A DNA stretch of 64,000 nucleotides from Chlorobaculum thiosulfatiphilum (lineage in GTDB: Bacteria; Bacteroidota; Chlorobiia; Chlorobiales; Chlorobiaceae). The DNA is taken from contig NZ_VDCH01000003.1 of NCBI RefSeq assembly GCF_006265165.1, forward strand, positions 62,001-126,000. The letters run 5' to 3'. Every line of letters begins with the position of its first letter. Within the stretch, counting starts at the first letter, position 1. A model generated the notes under the pieces. It did no database searches. It worked only from the letters and a program-made list of their open reading frames with translations, and was not told where the DNA came from. Below are positions 1 to 8,197 of this stretch, one piece after another. A program made the translations under genes and the position numbers.

Positions 1-1704
1 CGATGGACGCGCCTCGAACCCGAACCAACGCTGGTTTTGGCACTTTCCGAAGCGATCAACGTCAGCTCGCCCATTGCCGCCGCGCTCCTCAATCGCGGCA
101 TTTCGAGCTTCGAGGAGGCCCGCCGGTTCTTTCGTCCTTCGCTCGACGAGATTCCCTCGCCATTCCTCTTCAATGACATGAAACGCGCCGTCGCGCGGCT
201 CTCGAAGGCGATTGCCGGTGGCGAAAAAATCATGGTCTATGGCGATTACGATGTCGATGGCACCACCGGCACGGCGATGCTCTCGCTGTTTCTGCGTGAA
301 CTCGGGGCCGATGTCTGCCATTACATCAACGACCGCTTCACGGAGGGGTACGGGCTTTCGACGAGCGGCATCGCCTGGGCGTTCGAGCAGAAGGTCTCGC
401 TTATCGTCACGGTCGATTGCGGCATCCGCGCCATCGACGAGGTGCAGGTGTGCGCCGCGCAAGGAATCGATGTCATTGTCTGTGACCATCACGAAGCCGG
501 GGAGCTTCCGGCGGCCTGCGCGATTCTCGATCCGAAAGTCGAGGGGAGCGGCTACCCGTTCCGCGAGCTGTGCGGCTGCGGCGTGGCGCTCAAGTTCATT
601 CAGGCGATGGTCGAGGCGAGGGGCGAAAGCCCGGCGGCGTGGCGGAAATATCTCGACTTCGTGGCCGTGGCGACCGCCGCGGACATGGTGTCGCTGCAAG
701 GCGAGAACCGCGCCTATCTGCGCGAAGGACTCGAACTGATGCGGCGTTCGCCACGGGTCAGTTTCCAGGCGATGGCCGCGAACATGAAGGTCAATCTGGC
801 CGATTTCAGCATGATGAACATCACCTACGGCATCGCGCCCCGCATCAATGCCGCCGGGCGGATGGAGTCGGCGGGCGCGGCGATGCAGTGGATGCTCGCT
901 TCGGACGAACCGGAGGCGCGAGTTCACGCGGCGGAACTCGAAGCGCTGAACGGGCGGCGGCGGGAGATCGACGCGGAAATTACGTTGCGCGCCGAAACGA
1001 TGGTGGCGGGCCATTGCGCCAGCCACTGCTCCTCGATCGTGCTCTATGACGAAGCGTGGCATCTCGGTGTGCTTGGCATCGTCGCCTCGAAGCTGCTCGA
1101 CAAATATTTTTTGCCCACCGTGGTGATGGGGCGGATGAACGGTCTCATCAAGGGGTCGGTCAGGAGCGTCGATCAGCTCAACATTTACGATGTGCTGCAC
1201 GAGTGCCGCGACCATCTCGAACAGTTCGGCGGCCACCACCAGGCGGCGGGGCTGACGCTCAGGCCGGAAAATCTCGAAGCGTTCCGCCGCCGCTTCGACG
1301 AGGTGTGCCGTGAGCTGCTGCCGGTCGAGGAGCGCCAGAAGTCGCTGTTGATTGACGCCGAACTCGCGCTCGACGAGATCACTCCGAAGTTCCTGAAGGT
1401 GCTCGAACAGTTCTCGCCCTTCGGCTTCGCCAACCGCGAGCCGCTCTTCGTCGTCACCGCCTGCCGCCTGGCAGGCAAGCCGAAGCTGCTGCGCGAGCGG
1501 CACGTCAAGTTCACGGTGCGCGGCGAGCGCGGCTCATCGTTCGAGGTGATCGCCTTCGACCGCCCCGACCTGTTCACCGACCTCGAATCTTGCGGAACTG
1601 CCGCAAACCTGCACCTCGTCTGCATCCCCGAAAGAAATCAATGGAACGGCCGAGAATACGTGCAGCTAAGATTGAAAGATTTGGCAGTGGACTTGGTGGA
1701 CTGA
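1..1704 (+). CDS. recJ: Single-stranded-DNA-specific exonuclease RecJ (5' end cut off by window edge)
   Basis: RecJ is a cytosolic 5'-3' exonuclease on single-stranded DNA used in recombination and mismatch/base-excision repair. The reading frame is open to base 1 and begins RWTRLEPEP, the usual start of RecJ just after its initiator Met, so only a few residues are missing; a TTG at 37 is not needed as a start. The DHH phosphoesterase motifs are visible: YGDYDVDGTTG near residue 80 and VCDHHEAG near residue 165. DHHA1 follows (FGGHHQAAGLTL near residue 415) and then the C-terminal OB-like domain. About 567 residues are seen, normal for the family. The last codons (VDLVD, stop) lie inside a 9-base repeat array. 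Confidence 0.95.
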   Translation, partial: RWTRLEPEPTLVLALSEAINVSSPIAAALLNRGISSFEEARRFFRPSLDEIPSPFLFNDMKRAVARLSKAIAGGEKIMVYGDYDVDGTTGTAMLSLFLRELGADVCHYINDRFTEGYGLSTSGIAWAFEQKVSLIVTVDCGIRAIDEVQVCAAQGIDVIVCDHHEAGELPAACAILDPKVEGSGYPFRELCGCGVALKFIQAMVEARGESPAAWRKYLDFVAVATAADMVSLQGENRAYLREGLELMRRSPRVSFQAMAANMKVNLADFSMMNITYGIAPRINAAGRMESAGAAMQWMLASDEPEARVHAAELEALNGRRREIDAEITLRAETMVAGHCASHCSSIVLYDEAWHLGVLGIVASKLLDKYFLPTVVMGRMNGLIKGSVRSVDQLNIYDVLHECRDHLEQFGGHHQAAGLTLRPENLEAFRRRFDEVCRELLPVEERQKSLLIDAELALDEITPKFLKVLEQFSPFGFANREPLFVVTACRLAGKPKLLRERHVKFTVRGERGSSFEVIAFDRPDLFTDLESCGTAANLHLVCIPERNQWNGREYVQLRLKDLAVDLVD

Positions 1705-1779
1705 GTGGACGGGGAAATGCGGAGGATTGTTTCTTCTTTTTCTTCTGTCCACCAAGTCCACAGCGTCCACTCAGTCCAC
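1687..1779. repeat. Inverted pair of 9-base-period arrays (GTCCAC-NNN type, array A)
   Basis: On the plus strand GTGGAC occurs at 1687, 1696 and 1705, exactly 9 bases apart. The reverse complement GTCCAC occurs at 1747, 1756, 1765 and 1774, again exactly 9 apart. Spacer triplets such as TCA and CAA recur in both arms, so the arms can pair as a long hairpin with a loop of about 35 bases rich in T on the plus strand. The array covers the recJ stop codon and lies between two convergent genes, where it could act as a terminator. Confidence 0.9.
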
Positions 1780-1787
1780 TCTCCCCC

Positions 1788-2681
1788 TCACTTCGAGGCC
1801 AGCGAGTGGCCGGGTTCGTGTTTTATTTTGGCCAGAATTCCCACCAGCGACGAGATTGCCGAGATGGCGAAAAATATGAGCGAGAGCGCGATGCCGGTGT
1901 TGACGTCGAGGCCGAGGTGGTTCAGGGCGTAGAAGAAGGTGACTTCGCGCGCTCCGGCCCCGCCGACGGTAAGCGGCAAAATGGTGGCGACGCTCGAAAT
2001 CAGGAAGATGGCGAGGTAGTCGATCTGGTGCGCCGTGGCCGACATGGCCATGAGAATGAACCAGGCAGAGATCACCTGCGTCGCCTGAATCACCAGCGAC
2101 TCGAATGCCGTGATGAGAAAGACCGGCATGAACTGGCGGTAGAAAAGCCAGGTCAGCAAGAGCGAAAGCGGGTAGGCGACTCCGGCGATCACCCAGATCC
2201 AGAGTATTTCACCGGGGTAGAGCGCCGCGAACGAACTCGGTATGATCAGCAGCGCCGACAGGAAGATGAGCGCGAAAATGCCGCTGACCCGATCCCAGAA
2301 GACGGCGTTGAAGATGTTGATGACCGTCAGGCCGTGATTTTTTTTCAGCACGTAAATTTTATACCCGTCACCCCCGATGCCGCCCGGCAGAAAGAGGTTG
2401 TAGAACATGCCGAGGTAGTAGAGCTTCAGGTTGTACCACGCCGAGAGCTGCAAGCCGATTGCCGTAAAAAAACGGTTCAGCCGCACGGCGTTGACGATCT
2501 TGGAGATGTTGAAAAAGAGGATCGCGCCGAGAAGGTGCCACGGGTTGGCGTGGCCGATGAGCGAGGCGAGCCGGTTTGTATCGGTTTTGCTGAGCACGAT
2601 GGCGAGCGCCGCTACGGTGAGCAGGAGCTGGATCGCCGTTTTGAACACCTTGCTTTTGATGGAGCTACTTGCTTTTGTCAA
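1788..2681 (-). CDS. Flippase-like / lysylphosphatidylglycerol-synthase-type integral membrane protein (UPF0104)
   Basis: This 297-residue protein has about eight hydrophobic segments. It has the look of the YbhN/AglD/MprF-N-terminal 'flippase-like' family, including a conserved stretch near residues 95-110 (LFLPGGIGGDGYK) and a glycine-rich VGGAGAREV motif near residue 240. Members are thought to move or present lipid-linked substrates across the inner membrane. It is the last gene of a four-gene minus-strand operon, and its start overlaps the end of the upstream glycosyltransferase by 17 bases. The context (PAP2, GT39, GT2) suggests a polyprenyl-phosphate-sugar role; the exact substrate cannot be read from sequence. 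Confidence 0.75.
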   Translation of the reverse strand: MTKASSSIKSKVFKTAIQLLLTVAALAIVLSKTDTNRLASLIGHANPWHLLGAILFFNISKIVNAVRLNRFFTAIGLQLSAWYNLKLYYLGMFYNLFLPGGIGGDGYKIYVLKKNHGLTVINIFNAVFWDRVSGIFALIFLSALLIIPSSFAALYPGEILWIWVIAGVAYPLSLLLTWLFYRQFMPVFLITAFESLVIQATQVISAWFILMAMSATAHQIDYLAIFLISSVATILPLTVGGAGAREVTFFYALNHLGLDVNTGIALSLIFFAISAISSLVGILAKIKHEPGHSLASK

Positions 2682-3600
2682 CGATCTCTCTGATGATATA
2701 GGGTTTCTTGTTCTGCGACTCGTAGTAGGTGCGCATGATGAATTCGGCGATGAAGCCGGTGGTGATGAGCTGGATGCCGATGAAGGTCAGAATGACGCCG
2801 AGGCTGAGAAGCGGGCGTCCGCCGATGTCGTGACCGAGCACTTTGAGCGCGAGCAGGTAGAGGTCGATGCCGAGGCCGAGGAACAGCGTGATGAAGCCAA
2901 GCGAGCCGAACAGATGCATCGGCCGGTGGGCGTACTTCTGGTAAAAAACCATGAACAGGAGATCACTCAGCACTTTCAAAGTCCTGCCGATGCCGTACTT
3001 CGACTTGCCGTATTTCCTCGCATGGTGCCGCACATCGACCTCCTCCATCCTGGCGCCGTAGAGCTGCACGAGCACCGGAATGAAGCGGTGCAGCTCGCCG
3101 TACAGGCCGAGATTTTTAGCCACGTCGCGCTTGAATACTTTCAGTGTGCAGCCGTAATCGCGGATGTGGACGTTGGTCAGGTTCCGGATCATTGCGTTGG
3201 CGATCCTGCTCGGAATCTTGCGCAGCACCATGCCGTCTTTCCGGCCCGCCCGTCGGCCAGCGACAACGTCGAGCTTTTTCGATTCGAGGTGGGCGATCAT
3301 CATCGGAATGTCGGCGGGGTCGTTCTGCAAATCGCCGTCCATCGTGGCGATCAGCTCGCCCTGGGCCTCGTCGATGCCTGCCGACATGGCCGCTGTCTGG
3401 CCGTAATTCTTGTTGAGCACCACCAGCCGGGCGTTCGCCGGCGCGAGTCGTTCGATTTCGGTAACGGTCGAGTCGGTCGAGCCGTCATCGACCAGAACGA
3501 TTTCGTGCTCGATGCCGCGAAGCGCCGAGGCGAGCGCGTCGAAGAGCGGGCCGATGCTTTCGGCCTCGTTCATGAGCGGTATGACGACAGAGAGTTTCAT
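2665..3600 (-). CDS. Family 2 glycosyltransferase, DPM1/ArnC/GtrB-like
   Basis: This 311-residue protein starts with a GT-A fold (SVVIPLMNEAES; LVDDGSTDST near residue 38) and has the metal-binding DGDLQND near residue 90. Two C-terminal hydrophobic segments near residues 230-250 and 265-285 anchor it. This layout is that of enzymes that place a sugar on polyprenyl phosphate on the cytoplasmic face of the membrane. The start codon overlaps the stop of the ArnT-like gene by 4 bases (ATGA), indicating translational coupling. Donor sugar is unknown. It likely makes the lipid-linked donor used by the neighbouring GT39 protein. Confidence 0.85.
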   Translation of the reverse strand: MKLSVVIPLMNEAESIGPLFDALASALRGIEHEIVLVDDGSTDSTVTEIERLAPANARLVVLNKNYGQTAAMSAGIDEAQGELIATMDGDLQNDPADIPMMIAHLESKKLDVVAGRRAGRKDGMVLRKIPSRIANAMIRNLTNVHIRDYGCTLKVFKRDVAKNLGLYGELHRFIPVLVQLYGARMEEVDVRHHARKYGKSKYGIGRTLKVLSDLLFMVFYQKYAHRPMHLFGSLGFITLFLGLGIDLYLLALKVLGHDIGGRPLLSLGVILTFIGIQLITTGFIAEFIMRTYYESQNKKPYIIREIVDKSK

Positions 3601-5162
3601 CGGGAAGTCGGTTGAGTCGGCATTCTGACGAGCATGATTCCATGCTTGCCGTACAGCCGCTCGACCGGGCCGAGCTTTTCGAGACGGTCGATGCTGGTGA
3701 GCACCACGTCACCCGGTTCGGGGAAGCGCCGTTCGGCAAAAGAGCCTGAATATACAAAAAATGAGGGGTAATAGACCTTCCACATCACGATTTTGAGACC
3801 CTCCTTCCGGGCAAGTTGCGCGATCTCTTTGACCGGCTCCTGCATCACCCGCGCGGCCATCGGCATCGCCACGAAGTTGAACGAAAAGGTCAGCAGCGCT
3901 CCGCCGATGATGAAGCGCAACGGAGGCGCGATCACCGGCAGAAATTGCAGCAGAAGGCAGAGCGCCGCCGCCGCGATCATGAGCAGCGAGAAGTGATTGG
4001 CCGCCATCTCCGCGAGAAATCCCTGAAGCTGGGCTTGGATGAAGAGATTGTCCATCGACGGCATCAACTGCTCCAGCACGAGCGGCAGGGCGGCGAGAAG
4101 CAGCAACAGACCGGCGGGCCAGAGCGCGAGCAGCCACGAGCGCTCGATTTTCGCGAGTTCCGCGCCGAAGAGAATGAAGAGCGGCGTGTAGCCGTAGATC
4201 ATGTAGTGCGGCAGCTTGGTGCCGGAGAGCGAGAAGAAGACGAAGACGAAGGCGAACCAGATCAGGCAGAACTGCCAGAGCGGCTCCGAGAGTCGCTGCC
4301 GGAGTTTCGTGAAGAGGCCGAAAAACAGCCCGGTCGATGGCATCAGTCCGATCAGCACCACCGGAATATAGTAAAGCAGCGAACCGGAGTGCCCCTCCAT
4401 CGAACCCCCGAAACGGTTGACGTTGTGCTTCAGGAAAAAGCCGTCGATGAACGCCTGACCCTGCTCGCGGTATTCGAGCACGTACCAGGGCAGCGCGATG
4501 GCGAGAAAGAGCGCGATGGCCGTCGGGTTCAGCATCGCCCGGAACCACGCCTTCAACTCCTTCCGGGCGAGGAAAAAGAGAAACGAGACCGCGACCGGAA
4601 TGAGAATCGCCACCGGCCCCTTGTCGAGCATTCCGAACCCCATCGCCGCGAACGCGACGTAAATCCACCGCCGGCGCTTGGTGCGCCAGTGGGTGAAGAG
4701 CGCCGTCAGCGTGACGGCCAGGCAGAGGTTGAGCACCGCGTCGGCGATGGCCGCCTTGGCGATGATGCTCACCTGCAACGACAGCGCCATCAGCGCCGTG
4801 GCGAACACTGCCTCGGTTTCGTTGCGCTCGCGGCGCACGAAGAGATAAATCGCGCCCGCCCAGAATGCCGCGGCGATGGCCGACGGCAGCCGGAAGGCCA
4901 GCTCGTTGATGCCGAAGGTCTTGACCGAGAGCAGTTGGAGCCAGTAGATCAGAATCGGCTTGTCGAACCGCAGCACGCCGTTCAGGTAAGTGGTGAGGTA
5001 ATTTTTCGAGACGAGCATCTCGCGCGTCGCCTCGCTGAACGCGCCCTCGTCCACGTCGAAGAGCGGCCCGGAGCCGATTCCGGCGAAAAAGCTCAGGAAA
5101 ACGAGAAGGGCCAATCCGGCGAGCAGGATGTTCCTGTTTGGCTTATATGGTTGCGGTTTCAT
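3597..5162 (-). CDS. ArnT-like family 39 glycosyltransferase (PMT superfamily)
   Basis: This 521-residue polytopic protein opens with a membrane segment followed by PLFDVDEGAFSEATREML, matching the acidic first periplasmic loop of ArnT/PMT enzymes, then a DKPILIYWLQ stretch typical of the family. About twelve hydrophobic segments follow, with a soluble C-terminal part of about 90 residues. Family members take a sugar from a polyprenyl-phosphate carrier and transfer it to lipid A or protein on the periplasmic side. It overlaps PAP2 upstream by 20 bases and GT2 downstream by 4 bases, so the four genes form one tight operon. The acceptor is not determinable. Confidence 0.85.
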   Translation of the reverse strand: MKPQPYKPNRNILLAGLALLVFLSFFAGIGSGPLFDVDEGAFSEATREMLVSKNYLTTYLNGVLRFDKPILIYWLQLLSVKTFGINELAFRLPSAIAAAFWAGAIYLFVRRERNETEAVFATALMALSLQVSIIAKAAIADAVLNLCLAVTLTALFTHWRTKRRRWIYVAFAAMGFGMLDKGPVAILIPVAVSFLFFLARKELKAWFRAMLNPTAIALFLAIALPWYVLEYREQGQAFIDGFFLKHNVNRFGGSMEGHSGSLLYYIPVVLIGLMPSTGLFFGLFTKLRQRLSEPLWQFCLIWFAFVFVFFSLSGTKLPHYMIYGYTPLFILFGAELAKIERSWLLALWPAGLLLLLAALPLVLEQLMPSMDNLFIQAQLQGFLAEMAANHFSLLMIAAAALCLLLQFLPVIAPPLRFIIGGALLTFSFNFVAMPMAARVMQEPVKEIAQLARKEGLKIVMWKVYYPSFFVYSGSFAERRFPEPGDVVLTSIDRLEKLGPVERLYGKHGIMLVRMPTQPTSR

Positions 5163-5772
5163 CGAGGGCAGTTCGGAAATAACGTTGATAAAGCAGCACG
5201 GCCGTCACGCCGCCGAGCACCGAGCCGGCCACGATGTCGCTCAGGTAGTGCTGGCAGAGCACGATGCGGCTCGCGGCGATCAGGACTCCGGCGGCGATAA
5301 AAGCCAGCTTGAAGCGCGGAAACAGCAGCGAGAGCGTCAGCGCCGCGCTCAAGGCCGTGGCCGAATGGCCGGAGGGAAACGAGGTCCAGGCATGTTCGAC
5401 ATGCCACCCGAAAACGTCGAATCCATAGATGCCTTGTTGCAAGAGAAGCTTTGGTCTCGCCCGGCCAAAGATGATTTTGAGCAGATCCGCCGCCAGCCCT
5501 GAAACGGCCACCGTGCTGAAGAGCAGCAGGCCGCCCGTCGAGAACCGCCGGTTCCGCTTCCGGAATCCGGCGAAAAGCAGGAGTCCGCCCACGAGATACC
5601 ATTCGGATTGCCCCGCCGTGGTGATCGTTTTCCAGACGCTATGCCAGAGTCCAGCGTCGAACTGATGGAAAAACAGGGTCAGCGGTTTGTCGAAGAGAAA
5701 AAAGGAGATAGCGCAGAACAGCAGGGTTGCGAAAAGCAGCAGGAGTTGTTTCTGAACTCGTTCATCCATCAT
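5143..5772 (-). CDS. PAP2-family membrane phosphatase
   Basis: This 209-residue membrane protein carries the three PAP2/haloperoxidase-type motifs in order: KIIFGRARP near residue 103, PSGHSATA near residue 132, and SRIVLCQHYLSD near residue 166 with the catalytic histidine. Six hydrophobic segments are visible. Such enzymes dephosphorylate undecaprenyl pyrophosphate or lipid A. It is the first gene of the operon with the ArnT-like and DPM1-like glycosyltransferases, so recycling or trimming of a polyprenyl or lipid A phosphate is the natural guess. Confidence 0.88.
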   Translation of the reverse strand: MMDERVQKQLLLLFATLLFCAISFFLFDKPLTLFFHQFDAGLWHSVWKTITTAGQSEWYLVGGLLLFAGFRKRNRRFSTGGLLLFSTVAVSGLAADLLKIIFGRARPKLLLQQGIYGFDVFGWHVEHAWTSFPSGHSATALSAALTLSLLFPRFKLAFIAAGVLIAASRIVLCQHYLSDIVAGSVLGGVTAVLLYQRYFRTALDETATI

Positions 5773-6154
5773 GTTGTACTGCGGTTTGCTTCGATGACTT
5801 TCATGTCTGGCGCGGCCAGAACGATTCGGGCTGGTCTCCGGAGATTCATATCGTCACTCTTCTCGATGTAACTGTCTTTACGCGCTGGCCGGAGTGTTGC
5901 CGCCGTTGAAAATAACCATTTTTCGACGACTCTTCACCTCAAGCCGCCGTATTGCCATCCCGTCAGGCATCGACCTGGTTTTTGGACGAGAGTGGCTGTT
6001 GTTCATTTTATGAATTACGTGTTGCTGGCGTATATATTTTTCTTTTTGGATTGCGCGGCGTTTTGTATATTTTTCTTGTGTTTGATAATTATTGCGTGTG
6101 TATTGTGTTTGGTTTATCGTAGGAGGTACATGTAAAACATATATAATCATCAGT
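5773..6154. other. Divergent, AT-rich intergenic region upstream of the PAP2 operon and the subtilase
   Basis: No convincing gene is seen in these 382 bases. The right half is clearly more AT-rich than the surroundings, with TATATTTTT-like stretches, and should hold promoters for both divergent units. At 6121-6126 there is a perfect AGGAGG followed 3 bases later by ATG-TAA (6130-6135), a start codon directly followed by a stop; the real subtilase start comes 25 bases further on. Confidence 0.6.
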
Positions 6155-8011
6155 ATGAGTAACAAAAATTTGTTGAACGGGACGCTAGGCGTTCAGGCCA
6201 GCGCAATGAACCGCGGTGTTGCCAGCACAGCCATCTTTACCGATGCCGGAGTCAGGCAGAACGAACGGGAGTCAACCCATCGTGACTGGGGCGATACGGT
6301 TTCCTTCAAGCATATCATGGAGTTGCCGAACCATCAGGCCGATGGTTTTCAGTCTTCGCTGGCTTGGGGCGATTTCAATGGATCGAATCACTTTGTCGGC
6401 GCATGGCCGGATTATCCCGGTCAGTCGCCCGTTGACGATTCGCCGGATAGCGGAGAAATGACCGCTGCCGCCCGGTCATTGAACAGCATCCATATTCGCG
6501 ACAAGACAGCGCCCACGGTTGTCAGTTTCGATCCCGCCGATGGTAGCGGCGATGTCGATCCGGAAGCCAGTATCACGCTGACTTTCAGCGAAGCGATTCA
6601 GGCCGGAAGCGGCTCCATCGATATTCACGCTGGATCGCCGACGGGCGCGGTGCTCGAAAGCTTCGATGTGGCGTCGAGCAGCCATCTCGCCTTTTCGGGC
6701 AGTACGCTGACCATCGATCCTTCCAGCGCTCTTGCCGGCGAAACGCACTACTACGTGACCATCGGTTCCGATGCGGTGCACGATCTGGCGGGGAACAGCT
6801 ACCTTGGCGCGGATGCCTACGATTTTACGACCGAGTCCACGATCGAGTCCATCACGCTCGAATCCGTTTTGTGGGATCCGGTCTCCGGCCATGGCCTGCT
6901 CGACATCGATGCCATGCTGGAAGCCGCCACCGGTCAGAGCATCGCCGACGCGCCGCTTTACGGCGACGGCTACGGTTCGTGGGACTGGGGGCTGAACGAC
7001 ATCCAGGCTCCGGACGCATGGCAGGCCGGATACACCGGCGAAGGCATTGTCGTGGCGGTGATCGACACCGGTGTGCTCTACACGCACAGCGATCTCGACG
7101 GGAACATCTGGATCAACACCGGAGAGATCTCCGGCAACGGCGTCGATGATGACGGTAACGGTTATGTCGATGATATTTACGGCTACGACTTCGTCAACTA
7201 CGACGGCTACGCGCTCGACGACAACGGCCACGGCACACACATCGCGGGCATCATCGCCGGAGAGTATAACGGCACCGGCGTGACCGGCGTGGCCTACGAC
7301 GCCACCATCATGCCGGTCAAGGTGCTCAGCTCTTCGGGCGGTGGCACCTTCACGGCGGTCGCCAACGGCATCATGTACGCGGTCAATAACGGAGCCGATG
7401 TGATCAATCTGTCGATGGGCGCGTATGGCTCATACTCCAGCAGCCTCACCAACGCCATCTCCTACGCGCTCGATCACGGCGTCATTGTCTGCATGGCCTC
7501 GGGCAACAACAGCCAGACCTCGCCGACCTACCCGGCAGTCCTCGCAAAAACCCTCGGCGGCATCGCGGTCGGCGCGGTCAACAGCAGCAACGTCGTGGCC
7601 TCGTGGAGCAACGACGCGGGCAACACCGATCCCTACGACTTTGTCGTCGCGCCCGGCGTGAGCATTTACAGCACCTATAAAAATGGCGGCTACGTCTCGA
7701 TGAGCGGCACTTCGATGGCCGCGCCTTTCGCGGCTGGCGCGGCGGCCCTGCTGCTTTCGGCGGAAGAGGATTACGCCTCGGACTGGTCGCTCGAACAGCT
7801 CGAAAACATTCTCACCCACTCGGCGGAGTTCCTCGGCGCCATCGCGCTTTCCAGCTCGACCAGCGTTGAGTCGTCGCTTGGCGCGGCCTCGGCCGCCGGG
7901 TTTGATGCGGCCTCGGCGGCGGAGTTCCTCAGCGCTGTCGATGCCGATCCGGTCGCCCTCACCGGTGTGCTGGATGGGGTGCCGGATGGTTACGAAGTGT
8001 TCGCCGTGTGA
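6155..8011 (+). CDS. Subtilisin-like S8 serine protease with an Ig-like (Big_5) domain
   Basis: Serine endopeptidase of 618 residues. An N-terminal region of about 115 residues without similarity that I recognise is followed by a bacterial Ig-like domain (about 118-232, starting TAPTVVSFDPADGSGDV). The S8 catalytic domain has Asp304 (AVIDTGV), His359 (NGHGTHIAG) and Ser520 (MSGTSMAAP). No classical signal peptide is present at the chosen ATG, although the domain make-up is that of an exported enzyme; export by a Type I or other system, or a wrong start, are possible. The in-frame TTG at 6092 would add 21 residues. A terminator hairpin follows. Confidence 0.9.
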   Translation: MSNKNLLNGTLGVQASAMNRGVASTAIFTDAGVRQNERESTHRDWGDTVSFKHIMELPNHQADGFQSSLAWGDFNGSNHFVGAWPDYPGQSPVDDSPDSGEMTAAARSLNSIHIRDKTAPTVVSFDPADGSGDVDPEASITLTFSEAIQAGSGSIDIHAGSPTGAVLESFDVASSSHLAFSGSTLTIDPSSALAGETHYYVTIGSDAVHDLAGNSYLGADAYDFTTESTIESITLESVLWDPVSGHGLLDIDAMLEAATGQSIADAPLYGDGYGSWDWGLNDIQAPDAWQAGYTGEGIVVAVIDTGVLYTHSDLDGNIWINTGEISGNGVDDDGNGYVDDIYGYDFVNYDGYALDDNGHGTHIAGIIAGEYNGTGVTGVAYDATIMPVKVLSSSGGGTFTAVANGIMYAVNNGADVINLSMGAYGSYSSSLTNAISYALDHGVIVCMASGNNSQTSPTYPAVLAKTLGGIAVGAVNSSNVVASWSNDAGNTDPYDFVVAPGVSIYSTYKNGGYVSMSGTSMAAPFAAGAAALLLSAEEDYASDWSLEQLENILTHSAEFLGAIALSSSTSVESSLGAASAAGFDAASAAEFLSAVDADPVALTGVLDGVPDGYEVFAV

Positions 8012-8046
8012 GCCAGCGGACATCCTGCGCGGAATCCCGTCAGAAT

Positions 8047-8090
8047 CAAAAAGAGCGGAAAGGAGCCTCGAGCCTTTTCGCTCTTTTTCA
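8047..8090 (+). terminator. Rho-independent terminator after the subtilase gene
   Basis: A long inverted repeat, AAAAAGAGCG paired with CGCTCTTTTT, encloses a second short pairing (AAAGG with CCTTT) and a small loop, and ends in a T run. Located about 35 bases after the subtilase stop; the A run on the other side would let it work on both strands. Confidence 0.85.
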
Positions 8091-8197
8091 TTTCAGCCAG
8101 CATCGTTGTGACTTTCACGCCCGGTGAAACCAATAAGTGCGCAAGTTCATTATCTTGCCGTAGTTTCATCGTTAACGCCAAGTTCAGTTTCGCCGCC

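Noticed and set aside
5878-6165. 95-codon minus-strand frame upstream of the subtilase
   Set aside because: AT-rich intergenic DNA; Lys/Gln/Asn-rich translation with no motif and no ribosome site.
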